From: Papaver somniferum
Lineage: Eukaryota; Streptophyta; Magnoliopsida; Ranunculales; Papaveraceae
Assembly (NCBI RefSeq): GCF_003573695.1
Contig: NC_039361.1
Location: 39,787,393-39,851,392 of the forward strand
Length of the DNA stretch: 64,000 nt
Reading direction: 5' to 3'
A program made the position numbers and the translations under genes. Below, piece by piece: positions 37,252 through 48,371 of this stretch (the first letter of the stretch is position 1; the number at the start of each line of letters is the position of its first letter). The notes under the pieces are model-generated. The model did no database searches. It was not told the DNA's origin and saw nothing but the letters and a program-made list of their open reading frames with translations.

Positions 37252-40200
37252 TGTAGATGGGGAAAAACGATTTGCTGGTTTTTAGGGAATTGAAGAGACA
37301 TACATGTTGTCGGGACTCCTAAACCGAGCAAACTGTTCAACCTCACACAGATGCACTACAAAGGGAGTGCTTAGATTCGATAGATCAATCTGTAGGACTC
37401 CGGCCTAAACCAAGTCAATGGTCGTTCCATAATCAATTGGGTAACAAATAGGGAGATGGGTTGCTCTTTAGGAGGGAAGCTGAGAATTGTGTAAGATCAA
37501 TGATGATCAGGGATTGTGGATGTGTTGAAGGTTTCTGCAAATATGTGTAAATAAGTTTGGTCGAGACTTGTGTGTAAACGACTGTTTTCGTGTAAAACGA
37601 ATGTTGTCTATTGTCCTCGATTTAAGACTTATTTATATTGCCAGAATAATGAACACATTGATCCTTGTAAGTGTGACGGTTTCTTGAGTGATAGAGTGGG
37701 GAAGTGGGGAATCGTGGTGAAACCAATTCCAGGTTGTGCAGATACTTGGTTAACCGTCCACCCACTACTTTGCTAACTCCTTCAACCGTTTGCAAGACTT
37801 TATCACATTTATCATCATGGATGAATTCACATGCCGTAGGCCTCCAGAACAAAACCCTAATTGATATCCCCCATGTGACGTGATTGATGTCTCACGAATC
37901 GTGGAGTCTGCATGACAGACGTGTATTTTATTAGTCAGTTGTTGACTGATTAGACAATGAGTCTAGGTTTTGTTGAATTGAGCATGATTGATGAATGATC
38001 AGTGATTCATGGATCAAACATATATCTTGAGACGTATAGTTCTTTGAATGATGTTGACATGGCCCGTATTAGCAAAGATTGTAAATTCGACGACTGAGCA
38101 TCGATTCGATGAATTACTGAACATTGATAGTTGGATCAATATTCAAGCAACTGAGCAAGTATTGTTAAATTCGACAAATCACTGAATATTGATAGTTGGA
38201 TCAATATTCGAGCAACTAAGCAAGTATTGATCAATTCGGGGAATTACTGATAAATTAATGAATATTGATAATTGGATCAATATTCGAGCAATTGAGCAAG
38301 TATTGCTCAATTCGACGAATTATTTATTGGTGACGTAACCCAATAAAATATTGGTAGACTACCGAATATTATATAATTAATTGAGATTTTAATTGCTGGA
38401 TCAACACAAATTTATTAGTATTTCAACTTGCTCAGAATGATGATTTGTGGAGCGTTTGTTCAAAACCCTAATTCTTTTAACAATTGTTCGTCAATTGATG
38501 AATTGCTGAAAATAGGTCATGAGTGAGGGATGGACCGACCACATGGGATAATGGATGACCATGTGATGCCCAATTGTTAGAGTGAGCGTGCACCAGGGTT
38601 CTGAGTTGACCAGTTGGTGAAAGAATGATGATTAAATGCCGGTTTCATCATTTATTAAAATAGTGCTCGATTGAGCATTAGGTGATAAAACCTAATTATG
38701 GAAAAGTGAGGGACCGACCAAGAGGGAATGAAACCAGCCCTTGGTGGTCGTGGGACCAACGGATGGTCGTTTGAGCAAATTCCAAGTTGGTTGGAAAGAG
38801 TGTGGACCCAATATAAGCAATTGAACAAATTATGTCAAAATTATAAGAATGTGTGGGACCAGCTCCTTGCAAGCCTTAGGGCCGGTCTTGGTCGGTCAAG
38901 GAAGCATGTACGTGTCACCATTATGTTTGTGTCTCAATCCTGAGAGTTTCAGTATTTTCTGATGTGCGCTCGAGCAATATCTTGAATTTTCAGAAGAGTG
39001 TGATCTTTGACTAAAATTCTTGATTTTACTCGAATGAGCAAGTAGAACTTTGCTCGTTTGATCAAAATTTAAAAGAATAATATTTTAATATTTGGCGTGA
39101 GTAGCCTAGTCGGTCATGTGACCATTTGACTTTTTGGCTTTTTCATGATTTGAGCAATATTTGTGAAAATATGAAGAAACCATGATTTTTGCTCAAACTA
39201 AGGAGTTTCATGAGATGGGGGAAATAATAATTATGAAAGACTAGGGTTCGTAAGGTGTGGGACCGGCCACGGCTAGGTCATGGCCGTCCGTCCAGGTAGC
39301 CCGGTCCCGCAACACCTTTCCCTATTTTTTATTATTTTTCATGAAACCGTGAAAATATGGAGAAACCACGAGTTTTGCTCAAACAAGGAAAATTGCTAGA
39401 ATGATGGAGTTTTCATGAGTTCATGAAAATAATAAAATAATTTAAAATAAAGGAAAAAGGCGTGGAGGACCGGCTGGCCGGTGGCCCCGGTCCCCTAGGC
39501 ACCACTTTTATTATTTTAATATTATTTTCTCTCACCTATTTTGTGTAGGATTCCTCGTTTGTCCATTCTCGAATGCTCGTTCGTGCACTCGGATGCTCGG
39601 TCGTGCATCATTGTCGAGTACACTTGCACCATTTTCTTGGGGCTTACTCAGTAATGGTCCAGATGCCCGGTTATTGAGTATTCATTACTAATTTATGAAA
39701 TTCAGTGGAGAATGGTTCATGAAACTGAGTAATAAAAGTGAGTAGTTATTTATTATCAATCCGTAAGATCAGCCGTGGATTCGACCATGGATTCGGAATA
39801 ATAAAATGAGCATTACCATCCCATAGAATCGTGGATTCGACTACAGAATCAGAGTAATAAAATTATCTATTACCATTCCACGAGATCAGCCGTGGATTCG
39901 TTCATGAAATCAGAGTAATGAGATTATCTGTTACCATTCCATGAGATCAGCCGTGGATTCGATTATGAAATCGGAGTAATGACATAAAATAGATTATCTT
40001 CTAGGAATTCAGTGGTGAATGTCACGGTAGAATTAATCTATTGCAGAAGGGATATTAGCCAGTTAAACCGTCATACCCGTTATGAAAGGTGCATTGTCAG
40101 GAAACAGCGAGTGTTGCCGATGACCTGAAGGCGTTTTGCCCTCCCAACAATCATGTATGGAGAACCGCCTGAATCTATAAACGGTCTCTCTACATAGTCA

Positions 40201-40530
40201 GGGAACAATGAGTGTCACCGACGTCCTGAAGGCGTTAATGCTCTCGATCTTACGGAGAACCGCCAATCGTTCTTCTATGTAGAGGGGGGTCTCTCTATGT
40301 AGTCTGGGAACAACGAGTATCACTGACATCCTAAAAGCGTTAAGTTCTCATACGGAGAACCGCCCAAATATCTCATCTCAGCATCGAACGCTCCGGGGAG
40401 GCCTTTCGAGTGACATATGCATCATGGCTCATAAAATATGAATCTTCACATGAGTTCCTGAAGCCATTTCAGAAACATGAAGTATCATGATTTTACGATT
40501 TTGACCTTTGTTGAAAATCCACCATCAACA
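37252..40530 (-). repeat. Gypsy LTR G3 (5' LTR of inner element)
   Basis: Starts TGTAGATGGGG and ends CCACCATCAACA, 3,279 bases, pairing with G2. The minus-strand TATAAATA at 37630-37637 is the likely promoter driving gag. The open frame at 37570-37776 exists only because LTR copies are similar. Confidence 0.92.
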
Positions 40531-40535
40531 GCAGT
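40531..40535. repeat. Target-site duplication of the inner Gypsy element, right copy
   Basis: GCAGT. The sequence after it (AAGCACTAGATGGTG) is outer-element internal DNA homologous to 27904 onward in the inner copy. Confidence 0.9.
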
Positions 40536-40812
40536 AAGCACTAGATGGTGATTTTTCAGTAGACGAGATAAGTAGTTGAAGTTAGTCGTACAAAGGTATT
40601 TCCAGAATCCCCGATTTGCTTCAATGATGTCATGTACAAGCAAATGCCTGGATAAGGACTCCGTCAGTATGATAGAGTTTCATCATTTGAGAACGGAGAG
40701 ACGAAGCAATGCTGATTAGGACAATCATACGTCCAGTTTTGGTCGGTTTAGCGTTTACGGGCCCGGAGCCAAAAGGGAAAAGAATTTAATTAGGTTTTGC
40801 AAATAAAATTGT

Positions 40813-40819
40813 TATAAAA
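40813..40819 (+). promoter_or_regulatory. Candidate TATA box of antisense gene A
   Basis: TATAAAA in GTTATAAAAGGGAAG, followed after a few bases by GAAACCCTAAAA, a telo-box-like word common near plant transcription starts. It faces away from the Gypsy gag-pol direction. Confidence 0.5.
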
Positions 40820-40842
40820 GGGAAGAAACCCTAAAAATTTAT

Positions 40843-42305
40843 ATTTATTTTTCTCCACCAACCGAACACTATCCCCTTGACCTCACGTCCGAGCAGAGGA
40901 GGCGGAAAATTTAAGCCGGAGCCGACCACCGCCGATCACCGTCTGGTGAACTTCCGGCCAACTAAAAGTAAGCGTATTTTTTTTTACTGCTCATGAGTTT
41001 TTCATAAAAACAAAAATCCAATGTGTATATGCATGCGTGAATTTTTTATGAAAATTTATTTTAGGAAACGGATACCCGACCGTCCGTCGGTTTGAGAAAC
41101 GAACAATAATCCTTAATGTAAAAGATATATTTTTGAATAGACATTATCTAATTGTAGTGGTTAAAATTTTGTCTATGAGCTTTATGAAAACAAGATTTTA
41201 TTTTGAACGTGTGAACTTTCACAAAAATAGAAAAGACCTTTGCTTGATAGACGAACGCTCGTTCGAGCGAAAGAAAGAAAAATCAAATTTTCACGGTTAA
41301 GAAAAGACCTTTATTCACGGTTAAGTTTTTTTGTAAAATCAAATTTCGATTTTTGAGCAGTTGTTAGAAGAAAACAATTATTTTCAATGAAATAATATGA
41401 ATTATGTGATTTAATAGTGTATGCTCATACAATAAAAAATCAGTGAATGTTCACTCGGTGTAAGTTGCTCACACGGTGAAAATTATGTGAGTTGCTCACA
41501 TTAATGGGAATTTTGTGAATTGTTCACACTTTTATAAAAATCAAATTATGATTTTGAATAGCGAATTTTGCTCGTCTTTGCAGGTTTGAAGAAGCGAACA
41601 AATTCTCGAAAATTTTGAATTATAATCTCTACAGCTAGTGAAATTGTAAAGGTAAGAGATGGATTATTGCCATTTTTGTTGCGTGTTTGTTATTGGTATA
41701 TTCACAACTCCATATTTCTCGCCCAGATAATGGTGACTTCCTGTTGCGACCATTCCTATGATTCTTCTGATGATCATTCAAACGCTACCAAGCCAATTTC
41801 TGCAGCAGAGGCGCGTGCCAAGGTGCATCAATCCTTGAAAAGTGCCGGAAAGATGATAAATGGTATGTCTCTTGATCATCTGAGAATCTTCCATGATAGA
41901 TTTATAAAGAGAGAATCCGAAGATGAAAAGATTGCATCTTATTAGAAAAAACGGCACCGACTTCAGCAGACAAGGCTAGCGGCTGAAGATGAAGTTCGAC
42001 CTCGTGTTGATAGCGTGGCCTCTGATTCAGACGTTGAGGAGATTAAATCTACTTGGAAACCTCTTGAGCGCAATACTAAACCATATGCTCCTGGTATGAG
42101 AGCCGAGCGGTTGGCCAAAGCTGACCTCCGAGCCGAGTATGAAGAAGATGAATATTTAGACGCAATGTATGATGATCCTGAAGACCGATTGAAAGAAGTT
42201 TCCAGTAAAGATTCTGATGATGACTCTGAGGAAGAGCTTGAAGAAGATTCCATGGAATATGGTGATCGTGAATACGATGATGAGTCTGACGAATCTGATG
42301 ATTAG
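40843..42305 (+). pseudogene. Antisense gene A of the Gypsy family: acidic protein, one nonsense codon
   Basis: Inferred structure: untranslated leader exon to 40977 (donor GTAAGC), intron to 41583 (TTTGCAG), exon 41584-41651 (donor GTAAGAG), intron to 41726 (CGCCCAG), then an ORF from ATG 41730 to TAG 42303-42305, 191 codons. An in-frame TAG at 41943-41945 (codon 72) interrupts it. The middle contains RLAAEDEVR and a Lys/Arg-Glu mixture. The last 60 residues are very acidic, with many Asp/Glu/Ser (for example DSDDDSEEELEEDS). No known domain; it might act in the nucleus as an acidic interaction module, but that is a guess. A homologue sits at the same position in the inner copy. The lengths of both introns and both splice consensus pairs support real transcription on this strand. 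Extra ORFs, sometimes antisense, are known between pol and the 3' LTR in Tat/Ogre elements; this one I do not recognise. Confidence 0.55.
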
Positions 42306-42689
42306 TCGACTTGCAATCTTCGATCATTTTATTTTTTGTTGAAGTAGATGTTATTTTGATCGTTTGAGAAACTTTGCTTCATATATATTGCATTAGGAAT
42401 CATTTTTGAATGACAATCCTTTATTATATTTTTTGCTTGATTTTCCTGTGTCTTCAATTGAATGAGGTGGACCAATGTCCATGCATGCAAAAAATTGATC
42501 ATGATTCTCCGAAGTGTGACTGTTCGAGCAACCCAGGAAAACATGTGATTTGCACGAATGATCAATTCTAAGTCAAGGTACTGAGACTGCGCCCGATCAT
42601 GGTTGTGAACTGTCAGTCCCCAGTATCATCACTTTTCTTTCGCATCATCGACATAATCTGGTTTGAGATTTAGGGCTTCAGTAGAAGTT

Positions 42690-45046
42690 TAAAAAAGTGG
42701 GGGTACAACAACCACACCCAATATTTGGCTTAGAAATCTGTATGGACAAACTCCAGTATACTTTCTAGAGAATCAACTAGACAGTAAGACTCAATCTAGA
42801 TAAAAAGTATATCAAAGAGTTTATATCTCAATCTCTCGATTTGATATATACTCAAGCAAATAGAAATCTGCGAGTCTTTATCAAATACTAGAGAGATAAC
42901 TTGGATGGTACCAAAGACCAAGATCCAAGTGTCAATCAATATAAATCAAAAACCAAAAGGTCGGATATTCTAATTGATTGAACAACGCACAACCTGTGAT
43001 ATTTCAATTATATAACGAAATATAATGCGGAAAAGAAATAACACAGACACCATAATTTTGTTAACGAGGAAACCGTAAATGCAGAAAAATCCCGGGACCT
43101 AGTCCAGATTGAACACACACTGTATTAAGCCGCTACAGACACTAGCCTACTCCAAACTAACTTCGGTCTGGACTGTAGTTGAACCCCAATCAATCTCACA
43201 TTGATCCAAGGTACAGTTATGCTCCTACGCCTCTGATCCCAGCAGGATGCTACATACTTGATTCCCTTAGCTGATCTCACCCACAATTAAGAGTTTCTAC
43301 AACCCAAAGTCGAAGACTTTAATAAACAAATCTGTATCACACAGAAAAGTCTACGGTAATAGATAAATCCATCTCCCACGAATATACCTACGAGTTTTGT
43401 TCCGTCTTTTGATAAATCAAGGTGAACAGGAACCAATCAATAAACCGGTCTTATATTCCCGAAGAACATCCTAGTATTATTGATCACCTCACAATATTCT
43501 TAATCGACGCAGCGAAAAAAGATATTGTGGAATCACAAACGATGAGACAAAATGTTTGTGATTACTTTTCTATCTTGCCTATCGGAGATATAAAATCTCA
43601 AGCCAATTATTTCAATTGTACTCATACGATAGAAACAACAAGATCAGATCACACAACTACAAGAAAAGTAGTATCGGTCTGGCTTCAAAACCCCAATGAA
43701 ATCTTTAAGTCGTTAACCTGGTTTAGAAGAAGAAACCAAAGGTTAAAGTAGAATCGACTCTAGCTATGCAACTAGTATCACACGTAAGGTGTAGGGATTA
43801 GGTTTCCCAGTTTCTAGAGTTCTCCCTTATACAGTTTTCAAATCAGAGTTTGCAATCAATGTTAGCTTGGTAACAAAGCATTCAATATTCACCGTTAGAT
43901 GAAAACCTGATTAGATTCTAGCTAATATTTCTCAACCGTTGGATCGAAAACTTAGCTTGTTACACACAAATGAAATGTCCAATTTTGGGTTGACGAACTG
44001 TTCCCAAACATTAACATTTGTTAGTTCAACAATAGTTAACCAAATGGTTATCCATATGCTTACTTTCATATCAACCATATTCTTCTTCACCATAACTAGT
44101 TCAAATGACTCAAATGAACTAGTTAGAGAGTTGTTCAATTGCTTAGATCTTATGTAACTACACAAGACACAGTCGAAGCAAAAACGATTTGATTCACTCG
44201 AATCGGTTCATGAAGTTTATACCACGGTTTGCAAAAGCATTCCTTAGTTTAAATAAACATGAGTTCAAGAACAACCGGTTTTAGATATAACCTGCTCAAG
44301 TTCGCGGACTGGGTTCGCGGACTTAAGCTCATGGAATGAGTTCACAAACTCCAACAGAAATTCTCGGGTCGAGAAATTCCGCCAGTTCGCGGACTTGGCT
44401 CACGCCACTTCCATTTCTCTTGATCAACAAAGTTCGCAAACTTTTGTTCAAGGAATAAGGACTTATACATATATGTGTTTCCACAACAATGCGTATATCC
44501 TACCAATGGTTATGTAATCCAAACTCTCATTTCAATCATTGAAACATTCTCAGAGGACGGATATAGCCATTATTCATAGACCATTTTTCGTCAGAGCAAT
44601 TTTCAAAGTGATTGAAACATAACATGACTTTCATCACTAGGTAAAGATTAATTCGGCTAAAGCAAAAGCTTACCAACACATATTTCGAGAAATAGATAGG
44701 CGAGATAAACTCGGCTCGAAATAGCAAATGTGCATAATGAAAGTCTATATATCAAAACGACTTTTGTCTCAAGAGTAGGAGATAGAGTAGATAGACTTTT
44801 GAGTGACAGATAAGTTCAAGTCTCCACATACCTTTTAGTCGATGAAGATTTACCAGTTCCTTGAGTAGTCATTCGTCTTGTATGATGATTGCCATGGAGT
44901 TCTTGAGCACAACTACACTTTTTATCCTACTCCGAGACCTTTAACTATGTAGGCTAGAAATCAAGACTTATAGTTTTGATCACTAACATTGACAAACATG
45001 CTTGAGTTAGCAACGCATGCGAGTTCGACCGAGCAATGCTCTAAAA
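42690..45046 (-). repeat. Copia LTR (3' LTR of minus-strand element)
   Basis: Collinear with 48372-50738, a few percent different in the stretches compared. Its outer terminus has decayed: TA where TG (CA on the element strand) is expected. The TATA region is changed (TTATACAG at about 43828) relative to TTATATAG in the 5' LTR. Confidence 0.88.
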
Positions 45047-45047
45047 A

Positions 45048-45712
45048 TATCCCCCTTTGTCAATTTTAGCGGCAAAACTATTAATACATATGGAATACAA
45101 AAAATAAATAAATTAACTTTTGTAGATCCTATTCCACATGCCTAATCTTCAACATTACTCGAAATCTTCGTCACTTCCAAGTACTCCTATGATCCCAAAG
45201 GTTGTAAGTTTAGCATCATCGTTGTTGAAATCCGTAGCTATAACAACAAGAAAACAATAGTTCTCAATCATTGTTATACAGTGTCATAGTATCATTACAC
45301 AGCGTCAATGTCCAATTGTATCACAACTTCAACAACAATACTATGGTGATATGTATCACTCCCCCTTAGTCAATACTCCATCTCACATGGAAACCACTCC
45401 CCCTTACATAATGATCCGAAAACCATATGTATTTGTAGTGTGAACTACATATTAATTCTCCACCTTTTTGTCAATAAAATTGGCAAAGGTTCAAGAACGG
45501 GATCCTAATGAAATTTCCAAAAGAGACATTTCTTGACCAAAAGAAAGCAAAAATATCAACTTGTTCTTTAGATGCAATCATAAAGCCGAAGCTAAATGCA
45601 TTCATCAAGGAGCTTATAAAGATAAAAGATAACCCCTATAATATTCCACAGCCGCACTCCCCACAAAGATATGGCAATTAAGCGCAAGTTCAAAAGAACT
45701 CCCCCCCATTAA
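45048..45712 (-). promoter_or_regulatory. Polypurine tract and three further PPT-like runs
   Basis: On the minus strand, CAAAGGGGGATA (45048-45059) abuts the 3' LTR. CTAAGGGGGAGT (about 45360), GTAAGGGGGAGT (about 45387) and TGGGGGGGAGTT (about 45702) lie upstream. Repeated PPT-like runs before the 3' LTR are known from SIRE-type Copia elements. Confidence 0.6.
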
Positions 45713-47588
45713 ATGTTATTCATGAAAGAACAACAAGAGCGACCTTAATTTCGAAAGAAAAGAAGGATTTCGTTGGACATAACAAATCACATACAAGTAT
45801 GAATTTGAATCCAAAAAGTTCAATTAAATTAACCACAAGAGGACTCATGATTAATTTAATCGACAAATGCTCAAACATAAGTGAACTTATGGAGACTTAA
45901 AAAATACAATTAGATTAATCACAAGAGAACCCATAATTAATCTAATTGAAATACACAACCAAATTAATCACAAAAGTAATCAATTTAACTGGTCATGCTT
46001 GACATAAGAAAACTTACGGAGCAACAACTAAATAACCAAACAAGATGATTAACTTAGTTGAAAATGCTCGACCTAAAGTACCTCACGGAACAACAACATA
46101 GCTAATAAAAAATAATCTACTTGGTTGTTTAATGCTCAACATAAGACACTTCACGGAGCCTCACAGTAATACATAAAATATGGATCAGGGAAGATCAATT
46201 ACTACGGAATACACAAGTATTCATTCTATTTTCCATCACTATTCGCATAACGATATTTAATAGACATAATCCTTGCAAACAAAAGATTTTAACCTATCTT
46301 CCATCAATAATTTACATAATAGTCTTAACTTTTGTATTTGTTAAAAGTCCATTCATTCTTTTATCAAATGAATATCGACATACAAAAGACTTTACTTTTA
46401 ACAAGATATGGGACGGTCAAGTTCACGGACGTAAACATACACATCCCATAACACTATTGCAATATATAAAATCATTAAGATTAATACTGCAAAAATCATC
46501 TTCCTAACAAATTTAGAATTTAAACCAATAAATCTAAAAACATGAAGATGAAAACGTTGGACATACTTATGTGTAATCACAATAGTGGCTATTCCGAACT
46601 CTAGTAATCCTTCTCAAAAATAAGAATAAATTCTCATAAGAAGTTTTCTAGGCAACAAGACAAACTCGTAATGCACATACAAGATGATTTGTCCTTATAG
46701 GGTAGAATCAATCTTTTTCGCATGGATTCACACCAATAATAGCTACCAAAGGCGTATAAAAAGATTTTCTTAATCAAATAAGAACATACAAAGTCAATAA
46801 CGACTATGCACCATAGTTCACAAAGGATGATTGTGAACATTCAAGAATTCCATAGCACGGCGTATTACTTTCCATTCTTGAACTTCCTTCTTTGTGATTC
46901 ACCAACAAAATTCTTGTAAAAGATACAAATTATCTTAGAAGAGTAGTACTCCAAGAATCCAAGTGCCCAAATTCAAGAGAAGTGGAACAAGTGCAACGAA
47001 ATTGAGCAAAATACTCAAAAACAAGAGACAGGACAAATACCAATCTTAACTCATCAAAATTCAATATTTCTCATCTTCATTTTGAAGAGAATTCAAAGAG
47101 GAAGAGAGTGCAAAAAGAATGAGGTCAATCCGAGTTCGGACGAATAAGTTACGGCCAAAACAAGTTTTCCGAATATCGACGTCAAGTATGCATACAGGTT
47201 TGCAAACGAATTTTCGTACCCTGGTGCAGTATGCAGACGGGGTTTTCGAACTTAAACACCTGGATTTTGGTTTTGAATGATGTTATGCATACTTGGTACG
47301 TGTACCATGAAGTCCAAACATCCCGAACTAATGTTTTCAAACCTAAACATTTAAGAACCTTAAACACATATCAAGTTAGGTAGAAATGAACGATAAGCAA
47401 GGTACATGGATCATTATAAGTACTCAAACAAGTAATAAAAACATAAAACTTGCTCAAGTTTATAGACATACCTTTTTAGAAAAGTCCAATTGAATTCTAC
47501 AGCCTTATCGAATATAATCTGTGCGCCCCAGTTGTTGTGCTTCCCTCACCGTATACATAGCAGGGCATTTCTTGGTGAGGATGCACTT
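45713..47588 (-). other. Copia internal DNA, no recognised coding region
   Basis: AT-rich spacer between the ORF and the polypurine region, with repeated 'GGTTAATTAATT...CAAGAG' like segments around 45830-46000. The short frames present look random. Confidence 0.4.
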
Positions 47589-48305
47589 TCAACACAAACA
47601 AGTTGTGTTGAGGTGAACAATGTCTTGCTCACCATGGCACCAAGAAAGAGTTTCTTTCCAACAACTCTTAAATCTTGTAGTGTTGAGAAACACCCAAGGA
47701 ACTGTTTTTATAAGTCTATCAAAGAATTTCAAGAGAACCCAAAAAGATTTGTGTTTCTGATTTCTTGTTTTCCAATTTATAAAAAACAGTTTCTGCAGAT
47801 AGTTTTTAGTACTGCGAAGGAAAACTCTTTTGATAAAAAGAGACGTCCTATATTCTTCATAAAAGAAGACAATACTACTATCTTGATCGGAAGTAACAGG
47901 AATTGAGCAACGAATCAATTCATGCTTTGAGGTGATACACTCAGATAACTGAGATTTAAACTCCTGTTGTAATTCATTTAGTTTATCACAACTAATTGGA
48001 TTACGCAGAGGAGGAGCATTGCTCTCACTGATTAGTAAATCAATATCAACCTCAACATGAATATTATTCATCATAACTTGATTTAGCCTGTCAAGAGATT
48101 CTTGCTCTTTCTGGAGGTATAACTCAACATCAAGAGATAAGCTCTCAAACTTCTTTTCAATCCCTGAAAACACTTCAAGGGATTTTAAACCTGGTGGAGG
48201 TTTAGATAGAATTTCTTCTACAGATTTAATTAAATCAGTCATGGAAGAGAACTCCGAAATCCCTGGATCTGGTGGTGCATTTATTGAGATAGCACTACTG
48301 TCCAT
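47589..48305 (-). CDS. ORF of the non-autonomous Copia element, gag-like start with unrelated body
   Basis: 238 residues. It starts MDSSAISINAPPDPG, closely matching the gag start of the relative at 62552 (MDRGAISINVPPVFDG), and its ATG is about the same distance from the primer site. After about 15 residues the similarity ends: no WW...MRAF segment, no zinc knuckle. The next 100 residues look helical (ILSKPPPGLKSLEVFSGIEK, then Leu/Glu/Gln-rich with QKEQESLDRLNQVMMNNI). The last 100 are basic and aromatic and overlap a 138-codon frame on the other strand (47490-47906), so either strand could be the source of that part. Possibly a captured host segment fused behind the gag start. Function unknown. 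Confidence 0.45.
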   Translation of the reverse strand: MDSSAISINAPPDPGISEFSSMTDLIKSVEEILSKPPPGLKSLEVFSGIEKKFESLSLDVELYLQKEQESLDRLNQVMMNNIHVEVDIDLLISESNAPPLRNPISCDKLNELQQEFKSQLSECITSKHELIRCSIPVTSDQDSSIVFFYEEYRTSLFIKRVFLRSTKNYLQKLFFINWKTRNQKHKSFWVLLKFFDRLIKTVPWVFLNTTRFKSCWKETLSWCHGEQDIVHLNTTCLC

Positions 48306-48357
48306 AGAGTCAGATTGCTATGAACACAGACTTGTAAGGTCTTGAACGTGTTTGCCT

Positions 48358-48369
48358 GCTCTGATACCA
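48358..48369 (-). promoter_or_regulatory. Copia primer binding site, initiator Met-tRNA type
   Basis: Minus strand TGGTATCAGAGC, exact plant consensus, two bases from the 5' LTR. Confidence 0.9.
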
Positions 48370-48371
48370 AT

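Larger units (their letters stand above)
24536..40530 (-). mobile_element. Inner Ty3/Gypsy element, same family as its host element
   Basis: A 16-kb element with LTRs of about 3.3 kb each (G2, G3), GCAGT target duplication, primer site at 37231-37248 and polypurine tract at 27867-27878, reading on the minus strand. The internal region is about 9.4 kb. Gag and protease remnants lie next to the 5' LTR (35251-37190). No reverse transcriptase or integrase was recognised. The far part holds the antisense ORF relic (28.8-29.3 kb) and a large inverted repeat (30.67-34.61 kb). By eye the first 220 bases of the two LTRs differ at roughly one position in eleven, so the insertion is not recent. Confidence 0.88.
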
